Shown: positions 11,580-23,266 of the stretch, piece by piece
How positions within the stretch are numbered: position 1 is the stretch's first letter
Layout of the letters: each line of letters begins with the position of its first letter
Assembly (NCBI GenBank): GCA_944739405.2
Contig: OX123190.2
Location: forward strand, 84,387,086 to 84,451,085
Length of the DNA stretch: 64,000 bases
Reading direction: 5' to 3'
Source of the DNA: Euclidia mi
Taxonomy: Eukaryota; Arthropoda; Insecta; Lepidoptera; Erebidae
Translations under genes and position numbers: made by a program
The notes under the pieces: generated by a model
The model's input: the letters and a program-made list of their open reading frames with translations, nothing else
What the model was told of the DNA's origin: nothing
Databases searched by the model: none

Positions 11580-12850
11580 ATTTCGTAACCCTCCGTCCGA
11601 TCAATGAAGGGGTTGTAGGTAGTACTTGTAGCCTTGTAGAGTAGCGTAAAATGATAAGGTATTTGTGTAAATTTAATTAATTTTAAATAATATCATATCA
11701 GATAGATAATAGCTAGGTATTTACCTAAAGTTCATAAAGATTTGACGGCTTTGAGTGCATAGGCCACCCGACCGCCTCCTTTGACAAAAGCCGCCGTCGC
11801 GAGTCATCGTCCTTTACACGTGCCAAGTATTATTTTAGGTATAACAGATTTTATGCACTTGATGCAACAGCTGATCTCTTGGTTCGATGGTGTAGGTAAA
11901 ACAAAACGCGGTATTTAGGTTGTCTGTTTGTTTCGTGCGAGTGCCTTGCCAACTCTGATGTCAGTGTTTTCAGACTGCCCGAAGGCCTACGAGATGGCCA
12001 ACGATTCTTTGATTCGGCTTTACGTGCCGTTGGAAACCCGGTAGCGCACTCATGTAATGTCACACGCGGTCACCCATCTAAGAGAAGGCTTTTGCAAGCG
12101 TTGCTAACTTTGCCGACCTATTACGATCGGCAAGCCAAGTCGCGCTATGGCACAGAATAAATAGTACTAACGTAGCTATGGCTATGACGCGACGGTACAC
12201 TAAGCTATGTTTATAACAACTTTTTAATTGGTTTAATCTTACGTAAGTAGGTGCCTACCTTAAATTGATAAAAATATCAACTTGCTGTAAGATGCTACGG
12301 CCGTTCTCCGCATGTCCTCCGCTCACGTCCAGACACTTACGGCACCTTTGCACCATCGCTGAACACACACTACTTAACACTCCTGGGCTTAACACTGCTA
12401 GCACTTTGAAAAGCTGCAACGATGCGAACACCGAATTGAAGCCGTCGAAACGCGCGTTCCGACGGCACGGGTAGACCCCGTGGTCTAACATACCGTTCCT
12501 CGTACTCCCTACGAGCTCCTGCATAATAAATTCACTCCTACCTAAACACATCAACATGTTAAAATATTCAGGGTTTGAATACGACATACCTACAGAATTT
12601 ACTATTTCACAGATCCGGAAGTCTAAACAAAAGAAATGCTCGCGAAAGACTGAGTGGTCAAGTAGGCAAATTGTTCGTAAATCAAATAAATAATTAGAGA
12701 TGTAACCGATGATAATATTCACTGGAGTAATGTTTTTATCGATATTTTATACAATTGTTATTGTTTACCTGATACAATATCGGTAGGTAAAACCCTAAAA
12801 TGTTAGCTTTGTGTAATTGCATGTTTTTATGTATTGTTATAAAATAAAAC

Positions 12851-13394
12851 CATTCAATGGTTTAGACCAGTATCAGTTTATTTGAGGGTACTGACTCCCC
12901 GTAACGACTGTCAAGAATTTTCATGACTGTTTATCCGACGTCCTCTTCCGAGACACGTGGCAAGCGTTTATTAACAATTTATTACGCACGTAACTTCGAA
13001 AAGTCTTATTAACTAATTATGTATTATTATTGATGCGCACCGTGGATTCGAACCAGATACCCTCTGCATGGCAGTCCGTTGGAATCGCCATTAGGCTATC
13101 GTTACCAGTCTGTTACATGTCATGTTAAAATTAAATAAATCGATGTTATCTGTTGATTGTAAACATCACTAGAGCGGTCCCTTTGAGTACGGCTGCTCGC
13201 TTGACGGTAAAATTGCACTACTTTAAAAAGGCGGCATACCCTTTGACACGGAAAGTGGTGAAAGCCGACGATATTTTAATAGAATAAATAGGTAATAGAA
13301 TCCTGAAGGATACCACTGTTCCTGTTGAGGGGAGTGTTTGTCGTTACGGGGAGTCAGTACCCTCAAATAAACTGGTACTGGTCTTTAGACTTGG
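12851..13394. mobile_element. Non-autonomous element with ~50-bp terminal inverted repeats
   Basis: The left end (12851-12908) and right end (13340-13394) are inverted copies, sharing GTCGTTACGGGGAGTCAGTA and CCCTCAAATAAACTG. The ~430-bp interior has no transposase. It contains a tRNA-like segment at 13037-13105. Target duplications were not identified. The superfamily is unknown. Confidence 0.65.
13037..13105 (-). other. tRNA-like sequence (A and B boxes), probably SINE-derived
   Basis: On the minus strand an A-box-like TAGCCTAATGG lies about 35 bases before a perfect B box GGTTCGAATCC (complement at 13044-13054). The acceptor and T stems do not pair properly, so a functional tRNA is not supported. 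A decayed tRNA pseudogene or SINE head is the simplest reading. Confidence 0.4.
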
Positions 13395-13396
13395 TT

Positions 13397-13570
13397 TACC
13401 ATGGAATATGGTTATCCATACCTTCGGGTTGCGGAGGTCAGACGGCAGTCGCTCTGTGGAAAAGCTAATACTCAGTCAAATCTGGTTAGACTAGAAAGCG
13501 GACACTGGACTCCAAGACGAAAGTCCTGGATGTAACCGAGATAACGCTAGGACGATGATGATGACGATGA
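13397..13570 (+). repeat. LINE 3' tail ending in (GATGAT)n
   Basis: CCTTCGGGTTGCGGAGGTC, CAGTCGCT...TGTGGAAAAGC, CTGGTTAGACTAGAAAGC and a GATAACGCTAGG block lead into GATGATGATGACGATGA. This series is the familiar 3' end of a lepidopteran RTE-type LINE family (family knowledge). Only the tail is present. Confidence 0.6.
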
Positions 13571-13733
13571 AGCCCTGAAGATCTGAATTTGCATATAAAC
13601 AAATTGAAAGATAATGTAGGTAGTATGACACCAATATAAAATTTTGGTTACTTTATTTTTAAAAGGACAACTCTTTTCAAAAACAATTCCCGCTCAAGGA
13701 ATAAATCCTGTATCCCGGGACTTTAGAATAGGT

Positions 13734-13788
13734 ATCACAGGTCTACTTACGTCCTTACTCACGGTAAGAACGTAAGTAGACCCGTGAT
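13734..13788. repeat. Short inverted repeat
   Basis: ATCACAGGTCTACTTACGT and ACGTAAGTAGACCCGTGAT face each other across a 17-base loop. It is a strong hairpin of unknown origin. Short open frames overlap it on both strands downstream and are not convincing genes. Confidence 0.7.
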
Positions 13789-14559
13789 ATTGACATCGTC
13801 ATGAGGGTCAATCGAGGAACACGCTCCTTCGACCGTCTAGGGGGAGTGCCGTGCCACATACGCCCTCCACCTTCCCCAAGCTCAATAAAAATTAGCGGAA
13901 GGGGATCCATAATGGGTTCTATCGCGATTAAAGAACGCAAAGAACAGACTCCATACAATAATTTATACTTAGGTGGATCATACAAATGTTGTCTCGTGTA
14001 GGTATCAAACCCACAACACTCGGTGTATTTAATGATTAGAACTTCATAATAGTAAACTTACCATTAAGTAGGTAGGTACCTACTAGTTTAAACAAAGATA
14101 TGCAGTCAGTTTAATAATATAACACCAACACATAAATAAGTAGGTACGTACCTACACAATCCGGAGAAAAATAACAATTTACGATGCGCTATCTTTGTAT
14201 GGAGACGGACTGCAACGTAGATGTTTCGAGTTGACGTCCACGACTCCCACGGCACTCACTGACGCCTATTCGAAGATAACATTACACTACACATTCATTA
14301 GTAAGGTAGGTAAATAATATCAACTAATAAACATTGCACTAAGCAAGTAGGTAATAATTCAATGAAGCTAGTATTTAGCAGTTAGTTGTTAGCAAATAAA
14401 CAGTGAAGTAAAACCGTAATTTATTAGGAACGTAAACCAGTCCAGTCCAGTTACATAAACTATTACTATCAGGGTGACACGAAGTGTGCTCAGAAATCAG
14501 ACTCAGAAGCGTCCGAGTAGTCTTCACGCCTCTAGCGAGACCTGACTGACCCCACCGGC

Positions 14560-15010
14560 AGGTTTCCCTGTAAAAGTCCGGTGAGCCATGTGTAAGCCAG
14601 CGGCGGGTTTTCAGTGTGAACTGTGGCGGCGGCGTTGTTGGCGTAGGCGGGGCAGCGGTGTCGTCGCTGCGTCGCCGTCATCGCCATCTTCGCGGGCGCT
14701 ATGATGCGCTGGCGCCAGGCGCCGGCGCCGCGGCGGCCTCGCGAGCTGGCGATGACGGTCGGCTTGCCCTCCGTGGGGGCAATTGTTGATTTTCCAGATT
14801 TTTTTCTGCATCCGTGCAGTAGATGGCAATGTAGTGCCTCGGCGCGTCAACCACCTAACCACGACGCTGTGGCTACGTTCTCGGAGAACGGACACAGCGC
14901 GGTTGTAGCGGTGGCCGCGATATGGGACTATCGTGTGTGTCGTTACTTGCCGGCCTCTTCGGCACACAAAAACCGTCGTATCTCAGAGGTCTGTGGAGGC
15001 ACTGGTGCTC
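14560..15010. other. GC- and CpG-rich patch, no assigned gene
   Basis: This stretch is strongly GC-rich against an AT-rich background. It holds overlapping open frames on both strands (118 codons on the minus strand at 14611-14967, 104 codons on the plus strand at 14701-15015), rich in Arg, Ala and Pro. No domain is recognisable. It could be a CpG island or 5' exon of an unseen gene, or a GC-rich repeat. Transcript data would be needed to tell. Confidence 0.35.
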
Positions 15011-16554
15011 GATGAGCGGGGTGTTGACTCGAGCGCGTCAGCGCGCTGAGAAACGTCATCTTTCCGCGCGTGACAGTCGGCGAGTAGACACTGAGCCACT
15101 AAGAGTCTTTTACCTTTGTACTTTATAAACTTAAACCTATGCCTATTACCATAGTTAAAAAGAATAGGTAGTACTCTTGCGTCCTTAGACGCGCGGCGCA
15201 ATCTGTAGGTAGGTACCTACTGAGGCCGCGCCGGGCTGCGCTCGTCTATGAGATTGTGTGCGTGCGTACACGGCGCCAGCGACTCACGCGTACATTCAAA
15301 CCGACGACGGTGGCCAATTTGTATGAAGCTATCCTACTATTCTTTTTGTACTTACTATGCTATTACTACCTAACGAATTCAAAGATATCTACTAAAGAGC
15401 TAATTTAGACTTTGTATCAGTAACATAAGGTTTAATTCCAATAGTGACGTCCGTCGGTATCGGCTGTATCATGTTCCTCAAAGGTACCGACGCCGCGGCG
15501 ACGCGGCTCTCTTGAAACTAATTTGGGCTTTATTTCTTCAAAGATTGAATCTAATGTTGTTAAACGATCCGTGCTGCAGTTGGGGTCCTCTTGATATTAT
15601 TATTGTACCAAATAAATGTAGTAGGTACATGGTCATTTACACGTGTAAAGCAAAACCACGCTAAAATAGCAAACGGTCTCATACCATGACGTACAGAATC
15701 AGACAAAAGCGACCGAATTGACCTGGGATTGGTACTTGAGATATTAAGTTCAAATCTCAGGTCAATTAGTGTTAGAGGTAAATTTAAAGCATTGCATAAA
15801 AGGTAGGTGCCTACTAATAAAATAAATACCTAGGTACTTAACGGATAAAATGTAAGTACTTTTAGGTGATCGATAATTCAGTGAATGTGAGTTATCAGAC
15901 AAATACCTAATGAGTGTTTGAATTATGACCTATGTGATTTACCCATCGATCGTTAGCATGCAAATCAACTACCACAAAAACATTTTGGAATATGAAAATT
16001 CCAAGTCCCTAAAATGCCAAAGTAGGTAGGTACTTCCTACGTTTAGTACGTTAAGAAATTAACTCCTATTCGGGTACCTACTACACGCCGCCGTATGTAC
16101 GTAATAAGTACCTAAGTAGGTATGTGAAGTAACAGATTCTGGGCTCTTAGTGGTACTAACCTGATCTGTAGTAAGCTCAGATCAAAGAAATAACCTAAGT
16201 CTGAGATTTGTCTACATTTTTTACTTATTATTACAAATCCCGAAGTCCAATACATACATACCTACACAGAAATAGATAGTAATAGAACGGTGAATGTCAC
16301 GTCATCGCGTACATTTCGCGCGTGCCACATTTTAGCAAGCCCCGCCCACAATGACGTATAGATAGTGAGGGGACTCTAAGGAATTATTATCGATGTGAGA
16401 GCTATGGAAAATGAAATTATGTTATTGTTTATATAAAATGTTTTATTATGAATAGTTTGGTTATAGTATACTGTTATAAAAATAAAACGTATTTATTTAG
16501 TTAAAAATCTGTATTGAAATCTTACAAAACTTTTGACTATATTATAAAATATCT
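15011..16554. other. Intergenic, no gene seen; many TAGGTACCTA motifs
   Basis: The sequence is AT-rich with repeated short words such as TAGGTAGGTACCTA (for example near 15205, 15805, 15835, 16024 and 16095). No open frame with recognisable motifs is present. Confidence 0.5.
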
Positions 16555-17000
16555 ATACTAATGTAATAAAGCGGAAGAGTTTGTTTGTTTGAACGCGCTT
16601 ATCTCAGGAACTACCGATCGGATCTGAAAAATTCTTTTTGTATACGGTAGCCTAGTTATTCCGGAAGGGTATAGGCTATATAACATAACGTTTCGACCCT
16701 TTGTGGCCGGGTAAAAGGCTAAAAAGGCTAAAAGATAATGTCGGCTAATCTCAGGAACTAGCAGTCGGCTTTTAAAAATTGATATTGCCTATGATAGCCC
16801 AATTATTCCGAAAGGCTATAGGCTATATAAAATTACGCCACAACTTTTAGGGGCCAGACAAAATAATAAATTTGGTCAAACGAGAAGGGGGAGGGTTGGG
16901 TCAAAGGCAAAAAAAGGCTTAACGAATAGGATACAATCTATATGGGTATCGTTTTCGAGATTTTCGGGATGCTGATTAAATAATATGAAATTTGTTTAGT
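16555..17000 (+). repeat. Terminal part of a dispersed repeat (left copy)
   Basis: It starts ACTAATGTAATAAAGCGGAA, GAGTTTGTTTGTTTGAACGC, then CTCAGGAACTACCGATCGGA and two related blocks (AGCC..ATTATTCCG.AAGG.TATAGGCTATA). A clear reverse-complement copy lies at 29135-29605. This is a very widespread insect dispersed repeat; its transposon class is not settled from sequence here. Confidence 0.7.
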
Positions 17001-17945
17001 GATTCAAGATGGCGGACGGAATATCAAAGATGGCGGATGACAAAATTTTAAAAAACAATATGGGTATCGCCTTCTATATTTTAAGGGTTGGGGAATCGAA
17101 ATACAACATCTATTTCGTGATCTAAGATGGCGGATGGGAAATCAAAGATGGCGGATGGGAAAATAAAAAAAATCTATATTGGTATCGTCTGCGATGTTAA
17201 AAGGGATGGAAAATTCAAATACAACATCTTTTTCGTGAAATTAAACTACAGTTTACGGATTTTATCGCGTTATATTACTTTCACTGGTTATTTGTAATTA
17301 CATTTAAACCGAAAGATCTAGGAATTACATTTTTATTACTAGCCGACGTTTCGAATCCTGTAAAGAATTTGAAACGTCGGCTAGTAATAAAAATGTAATT
17401 CCTAGATCTTTCGGTTTAAATGTAATTACAAATAACCTGTGAAAGTAATATAACGCGATAAAATCCGTAAACTGTAGTTTAATTTCAATGTGTAACATTC
17501 GCGTAAACCCAAGAAAATATTATCTTTTTCGTGATTCAAGGTGGTGGATAGGAAATTAAAGATGGCGGACGGGATTTTTTTAAAGTCGATATGGGTATCG
17601 TCTCCGATATTTTAAGGAATGGGAAATTCAAAAACACCATCTATTTCGTGATCAAAGTTGGTGGAAGGGATTTTTTTTTAAAATCAATATGAGTATCGTC
17701 TCCGTTGATATACGGGATGGAGAATCCAAATACAACATCTATTTCGTGATCAAAGATGACGGATAGGAAATTAAAGATGGCGGACGGGATTTTTTTTAAA
17801 GTCGATATGGGTATCGTCTCCGATATTTTAAGGAATGGGAAATTCAAAAACACCATCTATTTCGTGATCAAAGATGGTGGATGGGATTTAAAAAAAAACA
17901 ATATGGGTATCGTCTCCGATGTTTAAAAGGATGGGTAATCCAACA
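17001..17945 (+). repeat. Degenerate tandem units rich in AAGATGGCGGA
   Basis: Imperfect units of roughly 100-180 bases repeat the words TTTCGTGAT, AAGATGGCGGA, TATGGGTATCGTCTCCGAT and GGGAAATTCAAA. The same units in reverse complement occur at 28434-29135. They continue the dispersed repeat that starts at 16555 and lead into the regular 99-bp array. A PLE has inserted at 17238. Confidence 0.75.
17238..17521. mobile_element. Non-autonomous Penelope-like palindrome with 12-bp target duplication
   Basis: 17238-17486 is a near-perfect palindrome. Its arms run from AAATTAAACTACAGTTTACG to the reverse complement, and the centre carries GAAACGTCGG, the 3' half of a PLE hammerhead-type motif. A further 35 bases (17487-17521) complete the element. 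ATCTTTTTCGTG stands at 17226-17237 and again at 17522-17533, a perfect 12-bp target-site duplication. The same terminal sequence occurs at 33443-33894, where PLE coding sequence is attached. No open frame is present here. Confidence 0.85.
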
Positions 17946-17949
17946 TCAC

Positions 17950-18830
17950 CATCTATTTCGTGATCAAAGATGTCCCGTCCGCCAACTTGGATTCCCAAAT
18001 GGATGTCATTTTCGTGATCAGAAAGCATGAAAACCCCAAAAATTAAACCCAGATTAATTTTATAAAAAATGTCCCGTCCGCCATCTTGGATTCCCAAATA
18101 GATGTCATTTTCGTGACCAGAATCCATAAAAACGCCGAAAAGGATACCCATACTAATTTTATTAAAAATGACCCGTCCGACATCTTGGATTCCCAAACAG
18201 ATGTCATTTTCGTGACCAGAATCCATAAAAGCCCCGAAAATGATACCCATATTAATTTTATTAAAAATGACCCGTCCGCCATCTTGGATTCCCAAATAGA
18301 TGTCATTTTCGTGACCAGAATCCATGAAAACCCCGAAAATGATACCCATATTAATTTTATTAAAAATGTCCCGTCCGCCATCTTGGATTCCCAAATAGAT
18401 GTCATTTTCGTGACCAGAATCCATAAAAACCCCGAAAATGATACCCATACTAATTTTATTAAAAATGACCCGTCCGCCATCTTGGATTCCCAAATAGATG
18501 TCATTTTCGTGACCAGAATCCATAAAAACCCCGAAAATGATACCCATATTAATTTTATTAAAAATGACCCGTCCGCCATCTTGGACTCCCAAATAGATGT
18601 CATTTTCGTGACCAGAATCCATGAAAACCCCGAAAATGATACCCATATTAATTTTATTAAAAATGTCCCGTCCGCCATCTTGGATCCCCAAATAGATGTC
18701 ATTTTCGTGACTAGAATCCATAAAAACTCCTAAAATGATACCCATATTAATTTTATTAAAAATGTTTCGTTCGCCATCTTGGATTCCCAAATAGATGTCA
18801 TTTTCGTGATCTGAAAGCATGAACATGATG
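17950..18830. repeat. 99-bp minisatellite, about 8 full units
   Basis: About eight units of 99 bp plus partial ones repeat CCATCTTGGATTCCC, AAATAGATGTCATTTTCGTG, ACCAGAATCCAT and GATACCCATATTAATTTTAT. The unit is a multiple of three and lacks stops in several frames, so frames of 327 and 219 codons on the minus strand and 215 on the plus strand are open. No initiation context, splice site or known domain supports translation. Each unit contains the CCGCCATCTTGG core. Confidence 0.85.
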
Positions 18831-19575
18831 CTTGCTTTCTTTATGAGAGAGAGAGAGACAGCCAGAGACATAATAATTAATTCGGATTAATATTCCTTTT
18901 ATTTATCGATAAATTTAAAACGTAACCATAAACCGAAGGTCAATCCCTAGCGCGCGCTGACCAATCACAGCTATTTATTTGACCCGTGGCCCCTGATTTG
19001 TTATTGTTTTTGGCATCTTGTGAATATCGCGTATCTCGCCGTACATTGCGTGTTTATTTCATAAATATGTCAACAAGTATCGTATAATTCAAGCAATGGA
19101 AATTTAACATAACGAAGAAATGAACGATGATGTTCTTATTAGACAAACATGGTAAAAGTAGCCCGCTTGTTTTAAATCTCAATAATCTTAAGTTTTACTC
19201 AATTTAAATACTTACTGGTGATATGAAATGCCTCCCTTTTCCATATTTTTGCATCACTTTTAATTTTTACAATTGGAAACTGCACAATATGGCATATTCG
19301 TAACGAATTTAATGTTTTTTTACCTCCTGAGCGCGCGAAAGGGAGACGCGATGCGTAATGCGAATGCGTTCGAAAACACATGCACTATAGTGCAATAGTT
19401 TGGCACGCGCGCCACGCCCCTGTCACCGTTCTATTACTATATATTTCTGTGCATACCTACTTGAAATAAGTTCACAAATGACATAAACAAACCAACCGGT
19501 AAAGGCGGTAAATCATCTAAAATTGGAAGTCGGAACAATCATTGGTTGGTGGCACATTTTTGTCGCGGAGTGACC
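18831..19575. other. Intergenic, no gene seen
   Basis: A short (GA)n run lies at 18844-18858. The rest is AT-rich with no convincing coding sequence. Confidence 0.5.
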
Positions 19576-19583
19576 GCTTAAAG

Positions 19584-21274
19584 CAGCGATATTCAACCTT
19601 TATTTTAGAAGGGCCGCATAGGAATTCCAGTCAGGGCCGCGCCGCGGGCCGCAGAAAAATTCAGTAGATCCTACGATTGTGGATTTGGAGGATTCAAATT
19701 ATTGAGCTTCTACAAGATGCTCGTCGTTGTGCAGTTTCAGCAGGCTGAAGTGGTGAACTTGTGTGCTTGAAATATCGAGCTTACGTAGGCCGAGTTTTTG
19801 GGCTTCTGAAGGGTTGAGCTAAATGGGAGATACAAGTCGTGGCGAGAAAGGCCTTTTCCAAGTCTAAGGCTATTTCTTTTTATAAGCCCGTGTGGCTCAA
19901 ATAATGACGAGTGGGGTCCGAATCGTAGAGACAACCTTCAAAGAGCTGAATTGCGGTGCTTGACGGTCAATAAAACCCGGGCACATACAGCGCCGTGACC
20001 GTTAGTCAAAAGAATAAAAGAAACAATCGTGAGAGGGTATCTGGATACGTGGCTTATGGCGTCGATTCACGAATGCTACTAGAAAGTCCTGAGGTGGGCG
20101 AGAAACCGATGCTTGACGCAAGACACGACGATGAGATGTGGCGGTCCGCGCCCTCCTGGGTCCTAGTGGTCATATGGGTAAGACCCATCTTGAGGAAGGG
20201 GCTAGAAGACGTCAGAGCGTTCTCAGCTTCCGATTGATCTACGGTCATAACTCACTACGATTTGGCCGGTTAACAACACTTGCTCTTCGGACATTATTAG
20301 AAGCCATGATCCGATGCGATCGACTACACACCATCTTCTCCTTCTGCGTGAATGAGATGGCAACTGAGGAAATATACGGAGGAGCAGGATTCGTTGCGTC
20401 AGCGTTTGTGGAACCTCAGGTCTGCATGCTACTAGAGAGTGAGTGACGATCTACAATAAATCATTGAAATTGATCTCCAGCCACTGTGGGGTACTGCCAG
20501 CGGCCTAATTATCGGGCCTATGAGGCAGCACGCGATCCGAACAGACGGGCCCGTTAGGAGGCTTACGTGTTTGTGTCCGCCTCTCGATGTATTTATTGTT
20601 TCGTATTGTGTCGCAATATTAAATTGTATCAGCAATTTGACGGTTACATCTAGCCTAACCTAACTCGTACAGTTAGGAGGGGCTCGTCGAGTGGTAGACT
20701 AACTCAGGCGGGGTAACGCATGTTATGCTAAAGCAGTCTACGCAGCCCCGCCATTTTCATAGGTAGTAAAGTGAACACCGCGGAGATTTTGGAGTCTCAC
20801 ACACATCTCCACCAGCCCCAAACTCAAGCTAGTGGGAAAAGCCCGTGACCGGTTTTCACCACGAGTCTGCTAAATAATATTGTCAAAACGCATCACACAG
20901 TCATGTCTTTGAACCTAACCAAGGCCGTGATATACCTTTATATCACGCCTGGGGATCTTTAACCACAGAACCAGAGACAATAAGTAAAGGCTCTTGAATC
21001 CTCGGTACAGTTTTGGCACTGCAATACAATGTGATTTAAATAACACACTCAAAAAACAGGCATGAAAGAAATGGGATTTGCTCGTCTCGCTGAATGCAAC
21101 TTGAGCGGACGCCCTGTACATTCGCACTTTCTTTGGATGTAAGCAATTTAAAATGGTTGACATATTTTCCTACACATTATCTACTCCATGCTATTCGGTG
21201 GACCGGCCCACGGGTCACACGAAATGGTTTACCGGGCCGCATGCGGCCTGCGGGCCGCTGGTTGAGTACCGCTG
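19584..21274. mobile_element. hAT-like non-autonomous element (1.69 kb)
   Basis: The left end CAGCGATATTCAACC and right end GGTTGAGTACCGCTG are imperfect inverted repeats of the CAGnGGTTnTCAACC type typical of hAT elements. Eight bases flank each end: GCTTAAAG (19576-19583) and ATTTAAAG (21275-21282), matching at 6 of 8, as expected for an old 8-bp duplication. Both ends are rich in GGGCCGC. The interior has short open frames only and no recognisable transposase. Confidence 0.65.
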
Positions 21275-21593
21275 ATTTAAAGCATGCCGCATCCGCAGAC
21301 AAATAGCACACTTAGTACGTCTCAATAAAGTTAAAATTTGCAAACATTTCAGTGATGGCGGCTCTAGTCATAGATGAGGCGGCTACGTCAAATAGTTTAA
21401 TAGACCTTTATGATAAAGCCGACACCAAATAATTTCAATTAAAACTAAACTTAATGCAGATGCAAATAAAAACTAAATTTGTTTATTAATGCAAATAAGA
21501 CCGCGAATTTAACTTTTTCTAAAATCAATGCTTATTAAATCAGTGCATAATTTTATTGTCACTGAGCGCACGTGTTTTCTGTTTTACTTGAAA

Positions 21594-22667
21594 ATGGACT
21601 CGCTTACTACCCGAGAACTCGCCCAAATCGTTTGGCATTATGCAAGTTCGAGAGACCTTAATGAAACCAGAGAATGGTTTCGGAGGTGAAGCCCAAACTC
21701 GCCTGTACCTTCATCACGGCGGATACTTCGGGCAGCGCAGAACTTCTTAGACTACGGACAGTTAGCTGTTCCCGAACATGCACAAGCTCGAGGGCGTCCT
21801 ACCATGTATCCGGAGCAGTTGGATCGTAGCATAAGAAGGTATTTTGAGCAGAACCCGCAAAGCTCCACCCGGCCGGTAGCGCGAAGATTTGGCGTCAGCC
21901 AAAGCTACGTGTGGAGGCTTCTAAATGCGGCAGGGAAGCATCCATTCCATTTCCAGCCGGTACACGACATGGCCGAAACCGACCAACCTGCCAGGGTTAC
22001 ATTTTGTAGGTGGCTATTGGAAACGGACCGCAACATTTTGTGGACAGATGAGGCCACATTCACCCGCTTAGGGTTATTTAATGTTCTCAATGAACATTGG
22101 TGGGCCGAACAAAATCCCCACGTAACGCGGCGCGATGCGTTCCAGACGCGCTTTTCTGTGAATGTGTGGGCTGGAATTATAAACAATAATATCCTTGGTC
22201 CTTATTTTATCGAAGGACGTTTAGGTGGACAGGATTACCTGCAGTTGTTAAGGTATGTGGTGACGGAGTATTTAGAAGACGTCCCTCTAAATAGCCTTCG
22301 GGATTTATACTATCAACATGACGGAGCACCTGCCCACTATCATAACGTTGTGCGGCAATTTATGAATGACCAATTTGGTGAGAGGTGGATTGGTCGCGGA
22401 GGTCCAATAGCCTGGCCCCCTCGCTCGCCTGATCTCACCCCGCTAGATTTTTATCTGTGGGGAGAAATAAAGCGTAGGGTGTACGAGGTTGAGTCGGATT
22501 CACGCGATATCCTTAAGGCCCGCATAATAAATGCCTTCGATGAAGTCCGCAGAGAAGATATTGTCACAGGCGTCACTAGACGATTAAGAAATAATTTGAG
22601 ACGTAGGGCGCAACTGTGCTTAGACATGCAGGGCGGCCACTTTGAACAGTTAGTACATTTGGCATAA
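21594..22667 (+). pseudogene. mariner-type (DD41D) transposase, one premature stop
   Basis: From ATG 21594 the frame runs 358 codons including the stop, broken only by TGA at 21687-21689, where CGA is the likely ancestral codon. The track of the fragment from ATG 21804 gives 287 residues. The N-terminus has a helix-turn-helix (RPVARRFGVSQSYVWRLL). The catalytic motifs are LWTDEATF, YQHDGAPAH and SPDLTPLDFYLWG. There are 41 residues between the second and third aspartates, giving a DD41D signature. Terminal inverted repeats could not be found by eye. The copy is young or only recently inactivated. Confidence 0.88.
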
Positions 22668-23266
22668 AGTGCGTGTAAATAAGTGAATTAAGTGCGTGTA
22701 AATAAGTGTAAATATTCAAGTGTAGGTAAATATCTAACTCCATCGTGCAGTGACGGTGAGTTTTTGTAAATAAGACAATAATTGTACATAATTTGATTTC
22801 AACTTTTTAAATACGCCCTAATTGTGATGAAATCTCTTTCTGAATGTGTGTATTTTCATAGACATCTAGCTTTCACTCTACCTGCCTTAATGATTTATAA
22901 TTTTGGCATAATTATGTTCGTCCTAAGCCGGAAAAAGTATGAAGGGAAAGTTGACATCAAAATGTTTATTTGAGTAGGTACCTACCTAAGTGGAAAAGTA
23001 AAATTTTAGTATCTAAAATAATCTAGGTAAAAGTTTCAGTTTTACTTAGATGTTTACCATTTGAAACTCTATCTCTAAACTAAAGTACCTATGCCTCTAA
23101 AAACTAGTACTGTGCGAAGTGTGTACTGGGTACACAGACACATGGCGCTACGGTTTACGAAGTAGGTAGGTACCTAACTTTTATTTAATCAGTGCTAGCT
23201 ACTGTTTACTTACGTAGGTAACTCCAGCGGCGTCGCCGTGCCACAAGTAAAAGACAAAAGTCCACC
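22668..23266. other. Intergenic, 3' flank of mariner; no gene seen
   Basis: GTGCGTGTAAATAAGTG occurs twice in tandem at about 22671-22710. The rest is AT-rich with TAGGTACCTA motifs and no coding signal. Confidence 0.5.

Noticed and set aside
12255..12722. 155-codon minus-strand open frame
   Set aside because: No recognisable motif, no splice or promoter support, and it lies among repeats. Kept out as unsupported.
13037..13105. Functional tRNA gene on the minus strand
   Set aside because: A and B boxes are present but the acceptor and T stems do not pair.
17888..18871. 327-codon minus-strand protein with 33-residue repeats
   Set aside because: It comes from a non-coding 99-bp minisatellite. 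Equally long frames are open on the other strand, and the same family has degenerate, closed units elsewhere.
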